The translations under genes were made by a program, and so were the position numbers. The notes beneath the pieces were generated by a model. That model was not told the DNA's origin, searched no databases, and worked only from the letters and a program-made list of their open reading frames with translations. Shown piece after piece: positions 43,111 to 54,288 of a stretch of 64,000 bases of DNA. How positions within the stretch are numbered: the first letter of the stretch is position 1; each line of letters begins with the position of its first letter. This stretch comes from Ilyonectria destructans (taxonomy: Eukaryota > Ascomycota > Sordariomycetes > Hypocreales > Nectriaceae), in NCBI GenBank assembly GCA_020740775.1, contig JAHEWK010000008.1, positions 2,976,001 to 3,040,000 on the forward strand. The letters run 5' to 3'.

Positions 43111-43514
43111 CAACCCAACTTTTGTGGCCATTTGGGGAGGCATGCATCGACGGGTCAATTTGCGGGCGTGTCAGCTATTCACTGACAAATTAGACCGTAA
43201 GACACCAATGCACATTACCTGGGTTTCTCTTGTAGTCGCAAGTTGCCGTCTGCTTGATCTCCGGTTACTGATTCTCTATAGTCGGCGGCTCCAGAGTCGA
43301 CTGCGACAAACTGACTCCACTGGATCTTCGCTAGGCTAATTGGATGAGCGGGCCTCGGCATGATGCAAGCGACTTATCTTGTTTAGGTTTCTGGATTCTG
43401 GGCCTCATTTAAGCAGCATAAGACAAAACCCAGTTCTGTATGGTTCGTGACTCTGTTTTGGATTTAACCGGGATATGATTCTGCAAATCCAGATTGAGTC
43501 TCTTCTCAATCTTC
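43111..43514. other. intergenic, nothing supported
   Basis: No motif-bearing ORF. It follows the right end of duplication copy B. Confidence 0.4.
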
Positions 43515-44624
43515 TTATTCCTTCGTACGCCCGTCCGCAAAGTCGCTCCCGTTAACATATATAGCCTCCCTCCACTTCAGGCTTGGCGATGCTATAACTC
43601 CCTTTCCTCTGCCCTCTACCCATCCGAAGAAATCGCTGACATACTTTCGCGCGATCTGTGTCGTCCTCGGTCCGCCTACAGGGCCGAACTGTTCTTCGAC
43701 AAGAGGCGCCAATCCCAGTGCCTCGTTCCACATGGCTATGTCGCAGTAGTCCAGATGCCCAGAGCCATATATAGCAATGTGCTCCCACCAGCCAGTCTGA
43801 TGGTTCTGGAATTCGGCCCACGATGGGTCGCCCTGTATTGTATGGTTGATACTACTCATGAGGAAGACCGGCCGACCGACGTTGGTCACGACCGTTTGGT
43901 GCTGAGAGAACCCGCCATCGAGATTAACCGCCGCTCTCACCTGTTCATGGTCAGGGGCGAAAGTGATCGAGGCCGACCCTCCGATGCTGTGACCCAATGC
44001 GAAGAACTGTGAGACGTCGAAAGGGGCGTGGTTTTTACGCACGAAAGACGGGAACCAAGCTAGTGCGGCCGCTAGATCTGTTACCCGAAATTCGTGAACC
44101 TCACGGGTTAGGTTTGCAGTGAAGTCGACATCGATGCTCAAGCCAATAGCATCAGTCCCGTTGGGCCAGCGCACCACAGGTGGCTCGCCGGGATGGTCAA
44201 TGGCGAGGATTGTATAGCCATGAGATGCTAGATTCGCTAAAAGTCCGTAGTACATCCAGGCGTTAAAGCCAGCGGCGGGTGAGAACAAGACGGTCGGATG
44301 TCCGGTCGGTGCGTCCAGGAAGCTTGCATCGCCGTGAAGGCTAGTTGTCAGATTGCCTAACAAGCCCCTGGGAAGCTCTAGTGCGTCGCCCCAGATTATC
44401 GCGCTCTTTGGGTCGATGTACGGTACGGGAGATGAGCCATTGGTGTCGCGTGTTGGGTAGTAGAGGTGGGCGAGTAGCGCATTGCCCGGCCCAGGTGTAG
44501 GATCATTGGGAGTAATATGCGGGATGATGTATTGGGAGAAACCAACATTGTAAGGACCATCAGGTTGTGGTAAAGAGGCGGCGCGTGTGAGTGAGAGGAG
44601 CAACAGTTGAAGGAAGAAGTACAT
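43515..44624 (-). CDS. secreted alpha/beta hydrolase, PAF-acetylhydrolase-like
   Basis: Predicted 369-residue intronless secreted esterase. A signal peptide (MYFFLQLLLLSLTRAAS) starts at the ATG at 44624; an upstream in-frame ATG at 44696 would bury it and is not used. The fold follows platelet-activating-factor acetylhydrolase type II proteins: LAHLYYPTRD early, then VLFSPAAGFNAWMY and GYTILAIDHPGEPPV. The nucleophile is S213 in the elbow FALGHSIGGSAS, the acid D236 in VNLDGG, and the base H290 in GSGHLDYCD. Several N-glycosylation sequons (NGSS, NLTT, NGTD, NLTR, NHTI) suit a secreted protein. It probably hydrolyses short acyl or other small esters; the substrate is unknown. It lies between two pieces of a duplicated segment but is not itself duplicated here. 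Confidence 0.87.
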   Translation of the reverse strand: MYFFLQLLLLSLTRAASLPQPDGPYNVGFSQYIIPHITPNDPTPGPGNALLAHLYYPTRDTNGSSPVPYIDPKSAIIWGDALELPRGLLGNLTTSLHGDASFLDAPTGHPTVLFSPAAGFNAWMYYGLLANLASHGYTILAIDHPGEPPVVRWPNGTDAIGLSIDVDFTANLTREVHEFRVTDLAAALAWFPSFVRKNHAPFDVSQFFALGHSIGGSASITFAPDHEQVRAAVNLDGGFSQHQTVVTNVGRPVFLMSSINHTIQGDPSWAEFQNHQTGWWEHIAIYGSGHLDYCDIAMWNEALGLAPLVEEQFGPVGGPRTTQIARKYVSDFFGWVEGRGKGVIASPSLKWREAIYVNGSDFADGRTKE

Positions 44625-45074
44625 GTTGAATCTCGTATGGAGTAAGAGGGATGCGGGTTTCGATTCGATCACACAGTTCTCCTGAGTTCTACTCAATCTA
44701 ACTGCCAGGTGAAACTAGTAAGGCTGAGGATGAAAGCACAACAAACAGTGATTAAAACAGAACAAGGGGCACAGTAGGTGGAACACGCAGTTCAAGTAAT
44801 CTGGTAGGATGCATGCTGGGCATCGACCCAGTCCATCACGCGGTCATTTTCTGTGGTATGTTTTGTAAGATTTGGCTGGTATAGGCAAGGTGCTCAATCC
44901 TTCCGGCAAGTCCGGTTACGTATTACCATAATTTATACCACAAGACTCAAAGAGCTTGTCAGCTATTGTGGGTCAAAACACTGCGCCACAATATACGCGT
45001 TTCTAACAACGTATGTCTGCGCGGGGAAGCTTACCAGTGTCAGGGAGACACATACCGTATTTCGTTTACCGTAT
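44625..45074. other. intergenic, nothing supported
   Basis: Contains the upstream region of the hydrolase gene. Confidence 0.4.
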
Positions 45075-45340
45075 TCTGATTTGGTTCGTCATCCCCGACC
45101 ACCTCACGTCCAACGGCACGCACCGGTTTGCTTCCGACAGCATTACGAACTCGCACCGGCTTCTGCCTCCGAGTATGGGGGCCTGGCAGGCCTGGCAGCG
45201 CGATGATATAGGTGTATCTATGACTCAAGTCGAGTATAGCATCCAGGCCAGTGTGGAGTACTGATAAGTTAATATTCAGTATGCTCTTGATAAGACTAAG
45301 AAAGTCCGCAAAAACCTCTTCTCCTCTTCTGAAGGCCCTA
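45075..45340 (+). pseudogene. arrestin fragment (copy of 37252-37610)
   Basis: Matches the middle of the arrestin gene at 36944-38230: WFVIPDHLTSNGTH, NSHRLLPPSMGAW, MTQVEYSIQASVE, then VNIQYALDKTKKVRKNLFSS. Compared with the parent it has a 9-base tandem gain (gcctggcag twice), an internal loss of about 90 bases and an in-frame TGA at the deletion join. Flanks are not arrestin. It is a dead partial copy, the right-hand part of the duplicated segment. Confidence 0.85.
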
Positions 45341-46495
45341 GCACTACTGCTTCAGGGCTACCTTTTGATAGCTAGAGTAGATTGAAACGATATTCTGACT
45401 TGAGTGCAAGGCTCTAGATTGAACTTGATCTAGTTGAGGCAAAACTTGGTTGCGTCGTGTCGGAGGTCGTGCGAACAGTAAGACTCAGAGGAGAAAATTA
45501 CCCCAACGCTGATTCATGAATGCGTGACTCGAGGCCAGCATCGCCCCCGGACAAACCAGTAACCGCCGATAGCCCATGGTGCGCCTAGTAGGGGCTAATC
45601 AATCGAGGTAGTATCGACTTGTCTTGAAAAGTATTAGCCTTGGAGATTGCGCCGGACTCAAGAAAGTATGAGATGATATCACATCGAATTCTTTATGTAA
45701 AAGTTATTATACTGACGACGCTTTATCTGCACTATCAGTCTTGGCATATCTCATTCCATCAGTTGATACGAGTATTGGCCGGGCCTGAGGGACGTTAATC
45801 ATTCCGATAACATGATTAAAGGAGACTTTTTTCGAAGTTTAGCTGCTACAGCTCTGATAAGACTGAAAGATTCGATTTTAAGTTCAGTGGCCTAATCTGA
45901 TCGACAAGTTTAGATGATGGAAATTTAGCCTACAGCCTCTTATCTCCGACAGAGCCAATCCCTGCTCCATCTGGAGAAGTGCCAAGGAGGGATCTGCGAG
46001 ACATAGCCCTTTTAGTCGTCATCAATGCCATTTGGAATCGGAACCCCCCCGCAAGGACCAGCCTTCGGATGCAAGGAACGATAGCTTATATTCACTAGTA
46101 GCCGAATTTGATTAAACCCCCTAGACCATCGCCAACATTCCCCCACGCTGGACTGGTCTTGTGACGTAGTTGAGCTTGAACAGCATGAGCCACGGGATTG
46201 ACCAGCTGAACAGCAATTCTTTTGTCACGGCTTGCTTATCACATCGAGGACATCATTTTGCGGTGAGCGTCGATCAACCCGGAACCTAGTGTCCCTTTGT
46301 CAACACACCAATTATCTAGCCATGATCACAACGGATACGGACATAGCGTGGGAGACTGCTGGGACATATAGGATGAGAATCCCCACCGTGTCTCTCCATT
46401 TATTCGCCATAGCTCCCACAAAAATCGACTTACACCAACGACCGCCTTCAATACATCATTCACATTCACAAACGCAAACCACCTCAACCTACAAG
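45341..46495. other. intergenic, nothing supported
   Basis: No gene seen. The last ~60 bases are a CA-rich leader for the next gene. Confidence 0.45.
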
Positions 46496-47033
46496 ATGCG
46501 CTTCAGCCTTCCGACCATTCTCTTTGCTCTCTCCTTGGGCTCGGCCGTTGCTGGTAGTTCTGGTATGACCTAAATGTTTCCAAAAGATGACAAACATCCT
46601 GCTAACTCGAATCAATAGGAACCCAGTCGCGCTCCTTGATAACTGAAATCGGCTCTATTGTCCTTGATGTAGAGAAAGGCCTTGGCGTTACGGAGATCGA
46701 GGCCCAACTCGACGCACTGCTCGGCAACTCCTTGACAAAAGTATGTTTTCCCTCTTGGTCACTATCTGTAGCAATATCACTAAGATGGATGTGCAACAGC
46801 TTGAGGATGCTCTCGGCGTCACTTTTGCCGAGAAGCTTCTTGGACTTGCTGAGGGCGACGCGCCAGAAGGTACCATTCAGGCTATTGGAGAAGGCGTTGC
46901 GTTGATCCTCGAAGGTGTTGGCGTTACAGAAGTTAACAAGTTCCTCGACGCTGCGACTGGCGGAGCGGTTACCTCTCTGTCGGAGGCGCTCGGGGTCACA
47001 GACATCGAGAAGGCTCTTGGTTTGGTTGAATAG
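46496..47033 (+). CDS. small secreted helical-repeat protein (140 aa)
   Basis: Three exons: 46496-46562, 46619-46740 and 46800-47033. The introns are gtatga...atag (56 nt) and gtatgt...acag (59 nt). The product has a signal peptide (MRFSLPTILFALSLGSAVAG) and a cysteine-free mature part of ~120 residues. Four related motifs of the form LGVTEIEKxLxxLLG occur at about residues 43-58, 67-79, 102-117 and 125-138, suggesting an internally repeated, all-helical protein. A nearer AAG acceptor (46784) would add five residues without changing frame; CAG at 46797-46799 is preferred. No family recognised. Secretion, small size and repeats make it an effector-like or surface candidate. Confidence 0.7.
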
Positions 47034-48337
47034 GGTATTCATGATAGATCTTAGACCACTTGCGTTCTTTTGCACTCAGATATTTAACTAGCAGACACCT
47101 AGTCTATTTAATTCACTCAAGGCCTTACCATTTATTAGCTCTTCCCAGAACACATCTTAATCGTCTTGGCACCATCATTAGCAGCTAGGTTGGGCAGGGC
47201 CATGGGCACCCTCTCATCTCTCCGAGAAAACTGCACTCTACTCAACACTGTAGCATTCTTTCCGAAAAAATGGCCAACCCGATAAACTTCAAGACAAAAT
47301 GACTTTACGTGTCTCAATATCACATATCGATAGCCGAGCCCGATCCTACAAGCAATATTTTCCCTGGAAAAAGCACTTGCCGCAACATCTCAGCACCGCG
47401 GAACCGTGTTGCCACCCGAAAGAAACACGAAAGTTAGCATCCGAATCCCAAGCCCGGTAAAGAAGCATTGCTTGTGAGGTAACAATACGATCGTTTTATA
47501 TGTGACCTCAAGGCGATATTTTCGTATGCATTGGTGGTCGCCTGGTTTTACATGAATAGATATGCACCTAAGGCCTTTTTCACACATTCGAATATCTTCA
47601 TGGCATCAAACCTTGAGTGTAGTCAGGCTGCGTATAGACTGACCCATAGCACTGCTTTTGAGCAACCTCGGACTTTTTTATTCTGATGTGCTAATTCTCT
47701 CGCGTCTTTTAAACGTCTTCATAAGACTTGCACATTTGAATGATAATGCTGAATTCACGTGCTTGATAGGCAGTCAAACACTCGTTACCTTGCTCTTCGA
47801 GTCTTGCCCCCTATGCTCTTTTGTTAGTAGTAACTCCGAATTGTCCGCTGGGATACTTGGAAGAGTGGCATTAGGCAGGATACGAAGCATAGTCACGAGC
47901 AGATTCAGCTGACAAACAAGGCTATTTTACGCCGAGGTACTCGGCTAATCCACACTTCCGCTCGTTCCGCCTTAGCTAATTAGAGCTCATCGGAATGTAC
48001 CGCTCGAGCCACTTATGCGTCCCGATAATGTCTTGGTCAGAACATGTCTCAGGGAATGACGATGGGCAAAAGTGGAATATTCCATATTGTTAGGCTAGGA
48101 TCACATGCTACAATTACAGCATCTTAAAGAGCTAGTAAAAGCCACATTTTCGTTTAAACATCCTTGGCATGTTTCACACCCTCTTTCAATTACGTTCGCC
48201 ATCACCGTATGCTGTATTGAAAAGATCCGCCAGCCTTCCAGAATACCCGGACTCCTAGCCTTGGGAAATGGGCTGATGCAGACTCAACACCAATATTCCG
48301 ACTTCTTTTGCTTTACGGCCCAAACCAACGCTTCGTC
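47034..48337. other. intergenic, nothing supported
   Basis: Only short ORFs. The end is the leader of the CreD-type arrestin gene. Confidence 0.45.
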
Positions 48338-50045
48338 ATGCAGACCCCGGTTTCTCGTTCTTCATCGCCTCAGCCGTCAATATCGATTTCTCCAACGCGT
48401 TTACTCGGCCATCGCTCTCATCCACCGTTCAATGTCTCAGCCTTCCACCCATACACGCTCTTCGAGATCCGGTAGGTGTCCACTCCATTCGGTCGCGTGA
48501 AGACACTGAACTCCATGGATCCTAATCTCGTTTAATTAACAGATTAGAGAATGACTTTGTTTTTCTTCGAGGCAGTGCGGATGAGTCTGCTGCTCAGCTC
48601 CTCAAGGGTTTCCTCGTCCTCTGTTTGCAATCGCCGCTGAGCGTAGAAGATGTGCATCTTGAACTTGTCGGCACTCTACGTCATTCGTATGACCCTCTCA
48701 AACTTGAATCTCTAGCTTGAGTATTAGAACCACAAATGCTGACATTTCACAGTTGGACAGACATAGGCGTCTTAGGCTCCAAGATCAACATTCTCCACCA
48801 CCAATGGGCCTCGTTTATCGGTGCAAATGGCACCAACAAAACTCTTTCCGCTGGAAACTACGAATGGCCTTTTGAATACTTGCTGCCGGGCGATGCCGCA
48901 GAGAGCATTGAGGGTATTTCCGAAGTATACCTCACATATACCCTCAAAGCTAGTATTACCAGGGGCAAGTTCGCGCGGGATCTTCATGCTCGTAAGCAGC
49001 TTCGAATAATCCGGACTTTATCCACAGACTCATTGGAGTTTATGTATGCTATGACCATTGAAAACGTCTGGCTTAACAAACTCGACTACTCCATCTCTAT
49101 TCCTTCCAAAGCCGCAGTTTTCGGCGGCTCAGTACAGCTGAAAATGCGTTTTACACCTCTTGTCAAGGGCCTTGAAATAAAGAAGATCACGGCAACCTTG
49201 TTGGAAATTCGCGAATGTCATATCCCGAACTTGACCTTCCCCCACGACAAGAATCATCGCACCGAACGCATAGTGTCTACTTGGGAGTTCACGGTGTCAA
49301 CGGAGGAAGATTGGCAGAACACAATCGAAGAAACTAGCCAAGAAGGCTGGGTTCTAACTAAGATGCTTGATCTCCCGAAGAAACTTGGGGAGTGCATCCA
49401 AGACCTAGATATCCATGGAATCAAGGTTCGGCATAAGATCAAGGTGTTTGTTCCACTCATCAACGCCGATGGTCATTGTTCCGAAGTAAGTCTCAAAGGA
49501 TATCTGTAAGACTGAACGACTCACATCCATAGCTTGCAGTAGCTCTGCCAGTCTACATCTTCATCTCTCCGAACATGCCTCTCGACAAGCAAGGCAAACT
49601 CGTATGTCAGTTCCCGCGCAAATCGGGTGTTGACACTGAGAATGCAGTTCTGCCGGGATACGGCGAACATATCCTGGACCAGCTCTACGAGGATGGTGAC
49701 AGTTGCGAGAATGATGGAACCCAATTACAAACAAGCAGTTCGGCCTACTTGCGGTCTGAGTTGGACTCTCTGCACAGCCATGTTGTCCATACCGATCAAA
49801 TAGCTACTGCCACTACCCCACGGCAGCGATCTGGTGTTGGAGATAGATCTCACAGCCCATCTGACCCAGTTGATCTGGACTCAAACACATTCGAGGAACT
49901 GAGCCGGATTCCCACCTACCGAACTGCGATTCGAACACCCTTACAAACCCATCCCCAATTTGGAAACATCCTGCTTCCTGATTACCAAACAGCAGCAGGA
50001 AGCCCGAGCCACAATGGGGGTTCTTCTCGCGGATCAACCCCATGA
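48338..50045 (+). CDS. alpha-arrestin of the CreD/Rod1 type
   Basis: Predicted 507-residue adaptor in four exons: 48338-48471, 48543-48686, 48753-49485 and 49533-50045, all frame-consistent. Arrestin-N block: TLFEIRLENDFVFLRGSADE, LLKGFLVLCLQSPLSVEDVH. The joining region is NYEWPFEYLLPGDAAESIEG. Arrestin-C: TIENVWLNKLDYSISIPSKA, FTPLVKGLEIKKI, QEGWVLTKMLDLPKKL, IKVRHKIKVFVPLINADGH, LPVYIFISPNMPLDKQG. The tail holds LSRIPTYRTAIRTP and LPDYQTAAG, the positions where CreD proteins carry (L/P)PxY motifs for a HulA/Rsp5-type ubiquitin ligase; here only LPDY approximates it. CreD-type arrestins direct ubiquitination of sugar and other transporters and link to carbon catabolite control. It is not closely related to the arrestin at 36944. 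Confidence 0.92.
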
Positions 50046-52323
50046 AGCCTCCCTCGCAATACCTGTGCTATAATTCTTGAAAGCACAACTCACTACTAGT
50101 ATGGTATGGCCTAAATGTAAGGAGGGAACCTGAAGCACTGCGTTGATGATCAAGACGACGCAGCCAGTGACGACGGACTAGCAACAGCTGAGTCTTTTGT
50201 CCCAATTGGCTGCATCAGTTGCGCCAAAGACGAACACCCAATTAGAAGTCAAGGGCGAGATATCTATAGAGATAGTACATTATTAGAAGTTATTTCAGGA
50301 AAGGTGGACTCTCGAAGATGGCGACCGCCGACAACTCTACATATGTCCCCGTGTCAGCTGTTAACTCACCTTCAAAGGTCAAGGGACCGCCTATCAAAGG
50401 CGAATTTAGCCCTTGACGTTTAATAACGCTCCGCCGTGGCTTTCGCATAGGTTTATAGTAGTAGACGAACCTTACCATGACCTGTGACAGTATGGGTGCT
50501 CAGTCGAGGGCAATCAACGTGTCGAGTTACCACTCAGTCACCGTGGATTCCGAATGAAATCGGACGGATTAGGGCGTCATGCATTACAGTTCCGTCCGAT
50601 CGGATTATCTTCGGTTTGTCGAGTTCATTTGCTAGGACTAATGGATGAACATAGCAAGCTCTACTTATGGACAATATGCATACCTAAGTCTTCGCTGCTT
50701 TTTGATTTCGTCCGATATAGACCTCACAGTTATTGCCGACTAAAATCATAGGCTCCTCGTCCTTATTTGCGTCACTCACAAACTTTAGTATGTAGAGGAG
50801 CTTAGAGATAATGCGGTGTATGATCTATAAGGATCAGTCGGATGGATTGCAATGATCTTGAACAAAGGCTGACGAAATACATCTCGAAAGGTTGATTTTA
50901 ATTAGGCAGCGTTGCCTGTAACTAATTCTGATATCTTCAAAGGGACCCTTGATGCAGCGACGCTTCTTGAAAAATATGGGCTGATTTGCACCCATTGCGA
51001 AGGCTTCGCAAGCGCAAATCCACATCAGTGATGAATCATGCTCCAAAACTACTCCAAAACTAATCACTGATCATATAAACACAATCAAGATATCAATGCC
51101 TAACTAACTCTGAATAAGATGGCATCGTGCTTGCAGTAAGGACGTGGCCGATGGCGATGGTAAACAAGTTTGACTTCATTCGCCATTCAGTGCGCCAATC
51201 TACCTGCCACCGTGAGTATCGAAATAGACCTTGATGGATCTATTGACCAACTCCAGATGTCTCATATGCAACGGCGTGCCCGGGCGGCCGATGCCTGCTT
51301 CGAAGGACCTTCAGATGCTGCGGGTTTCTCGCTGAGCCATACGAAAAATCCCGCAAGGCTGAATGGAGAGGAAACAGAGAGAGCCTGGAGGCAGTGCATG
51401 TTTTTCTGTCGATCTCGATCCACAAAGTCCTCCTTGTGAGGCGATCTGCAACGAATACGAATAGCCGTTTCGGTAACCTAGCGTCGATCGACATCGTTCC
51501 TTGCCAGCCTTAAGCATCCATGCTATTTTAATATCATGACACCTTGCACTTGATTAAGGTTGTCAAAGCCTAGAGCTCGTGCCATGAAACCGGTATGGAG
51601 TCTAAATATTGCGAACGATCTTGCCTTAATTGAAACACAAGTAGAAACATTTAAGATCGGCAGGCGGAATATTATGAGGTCATGTAGGATCGCTAAAACC
51701 AATAGCGCCACCATCTTCTGCCATTTAAGGCCCAAAATGAATCCTTCGGCCCACGTGTATCACATCCGAAGGAATCTGGATCAAACTCTACTCCTTAGCC
51801 CGTGTCGATCAGTCTTGGCCCGTCTCCCTACCTTGGTAGCCTGTGGGGTATCATAGCAGGCAGAGGCTGAGTGATGATAGCCATGTCATCATTTCCCGAG
51901 CTGCCATTTAAAGAATGGTTCTAGGGGATCGACGCTAAGGACGCCATCTTCGAGGCCGGGAGTTGGTTTGAAGGATTTAACCGCGCAGGGGTAGAGGACT
52001 TCTGTTACCTAGCGCTGACTACTGTGCCGTGTAGGAAGACACCCGTGTCGCAAGTAAACAAAAGTCCATCCTACGTTGTCATGCCAAGCTCGCACCAAGC
52101 ACGGGTTAAGCTTACCAGATGCGATGTCATCGACCTGCGCGACTACAACGACGTAGTTGATGTGTCACGGAAGACTAGCCACTTGTCAACCTCGAGACGT
52201 GTACCAAAGAATCTCGAGTTCTTGAAAGGTATAAGTAGCTGCGCACAAGCCCTTGCCCAGAGAATCTTTCATATCAATCATCATCATTGCTTACAAACGT
52301 CTACAAACTTCAACTTTCTCACC
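50046..52323. other. intergenic, nothing supported except a promoter
   Basis: Short ORFs only; no motifs. The TATA box of the NPP1 gene lies near the end. Confidence 0.45.
52230..52237 (+). promoter_or_regulatory. TATA box of the NPP1 gene
   Basis: TATAAGTA within AGGTATAAGTAG, ~90 bases before the ATG at 52324. The same 12-mer precedes the secreted-protein gene at 31585 (minus strand). Confidence 0.6.
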
Positions 52324-53154
52324 ATGCAAACCAAGCTTTTCACCGCGGTCGCGCTCCTCAGCGCTGTGGCCTCAGTCCAGGCCAAGCCTACGCGGATGCT
52401 GAAGCGTGATGTCCTCACGGCTCTACCTGAGGGTGCTGACGACATTGAGCTCAAGTTCCAACCGAAGCTTGACTTTGACACCGATGGCTGCTACAACACA
52501 GCCGCCATTGACCCTGATGGCAACACCAACCCCGGCCACGATGCTACTGGCACCCCTCAGGGAGACTGCCGTGATCCTCATCAACTCGAGAACAGCAATG
52601 CCTACTCTCGCAAGCGCTGCAACAACGGATTCTGCGCTATCATGTGAGTTACAGTTCCGTATCTCAACGCTTGTAATGAATTAATACTAATGCCCATCTG
52701 TAGGTATGAGTACTACTTTGAAAAGGATCAGGCTGCTTTAGCCACCTACGGTGCTGGCCATCGCCACGACTGGGAGAATATCATTGTCTTCGCTCAAGGC
52801 GAAAACGTCGTTCGGGTTGCCACATCCTGCCACTCTGGGTTCAGCGACGCCAGCAACGAGTTCCCCGCAGATGGCACAAACCCCTTGGTTGTGTACCACA
52901 AGGATGGAGGACAAACCCACTGCTTCCGTTTCGCAAACGATGCTGATATCGGCGGTGTTGAGAACTACTCGGGCTCTTTCTACCGCAGCCCGCTCGTCGG
53001 CTGGGACCACTGGCCCAACGTTGGCCTCCGAGACAAGTTGCTCAGCACTTGGAGTGGAGGTGTTGGACCTAAGTTGGATACTGAGTTTGGTGACAAGCTC
53101 AAGCAAGCTGCAGGTGATGGTGTCGCTGGCTTTGACCCCTACCTTGACGCCTGA
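52324..53154 (+). CDS. necrosis-inducing NPP1/NLP-family secreted protein (type II-like)
   Basis: Predicted 256-residue secreted protein in two exons: 52324-52643 and 52704-53154, with a 60-nt intron (gtgagt...gtag). A signal peptide covers about residues 1-20. The family's central heptapeptide GHRHDWE is intact at residues 125-131. Extra cysteines before it (C56, C82, C99, C104) match the type II pattern rather than the two-cysteine type I proteins that dominate in plant pathogens. NLPs bind plant sphingolipids and some disrupt membranes, but many are non-cytolytic and activity cannot be judged from sequence. The ATG at 52324 is used because the signal peptide begins there; the frame is open upstream from 52024 without similarity. 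No frameshift or premature stop is seen. No linked metabolic genes nearby. Confidence 0.93.
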
Positions 53155-53995
53155 GCGGTTCTTGAGTGATCGGGGATACATGGAGGATCACCTTTGTAGA
53201 TACGGGCTTGGTTTCCCTCGCTGCTGGAATTGGGTGGGCTCGGATTTTATAAGCAAATACAAATACACGGAACCTCAACTTGTTGCGCATAAACCTTTTT
53301 GTTAATTGCGTTGATGGTAAAGTTCACTGAGGTAGGCTAGCGTGCCATTCAAAAGATGATAGATATAAATTGAGACGCTTAGTGATGAGTGTAGACCCTA
53401 TCAGTCTGGATAAGACGGCCGGCCCGGAGGCAACCAGTACGGCCTAGGGCGCCAGATTGTCATCATCCGTGGATTTTACATTAATTCTTCACGAATTAAC
53501 GTCTACAAGTCCCAGTGGTCGGCATACTATGGCTGGCCAACTCTCGGCCAGCCAAGGCGCGTTGCTTCGGCAAAACACAGAACCACATTGGCCAGTCAAG
53601 TCTGTATAATCTGCCAACGACCGAAGATTGGTGTCGTAACGGATAAGCGTTGTGCCCCGTGAATTATGATATCAGTGACACTCCCCACTCTAAGCTAAGT
53701 CGGGCTAGGTTTCACTTGTTGTTTTCTTTAACACGCTCTACACTATCATCACAATGCATAGGCTTTCTATGTGATAGCTATCAATCTAGGCCAATAGAGT
53801 TACGGCGATCAGCATATTGCAATCAAACAAGCCCACCAGTCTATAACAATATTCTTTTTAGCTCCACATCCAACATCTGATAATACAAGGCGCAGTCAAG
53901 AACCATCATAAACCCTCTTGGTTCTCCAGAACTAACATCCTTTTATCGCTCTACAACCCCTTTTCTTTTCAGTACTTCGGCTTCTCTTCCAGCTG
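53155..53995. other. intergenic, nothing supported
   Basis: 3' region of the NPP1 gene; no further gene. Confidence 0.45.
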
Positions 53996-54288
53996 CTATT
54001 CTAAGTACGTATTGTACTGGTTCTGCTGCTGCGATTTCTTCTCTTTCTTCACTTTCTTCTCCTGCTTCTGTTGCTTCTGAGCCTTCTCAGTACGCTTGGC
54101 TTCGTCACGACAGCTCACGCATGCGTGTTTAGGCAGGTGCCATGTGTTGTGGATGCGGCAACAAATCATATGTGCCTTTGTGGCACATCGAGTAGTCATA
54201 GCCTTGTGGCAACCTCCGCTACTGATTGTTACAATACTGAATGATACCGTGAGTTTGGGCTAGAAACTTACCAGTGATGTCCTCCCAT
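53996..54288 (-). CDS. 80-aa Cys/His-rich protein with basic coiled tail
   Basis: Two exons: a tiny first exon of 17 nt (54288-54272) and 54221-53996, with a 50-nt intron (gtaagt...tcag). The N-terminal half carries seven Cys and several His (C6, C10, C18, C26, C27, C40, C43; H4, H5, H11, H23, H30, H34, H38), with HACVSCRDEAKR at its end. This spacing suggests a small zinc-binding fold. Residues 48-70 are almost only Lys, Gln and Glu and should form a charged helix. No signal peptide, so it is probably intracellular. I know similar short Cys/His proteins as unnamed fungal hypotheticals; no function is assigned. Without the intron the frame lacks its first Cys pair. Confidence 0.55.
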
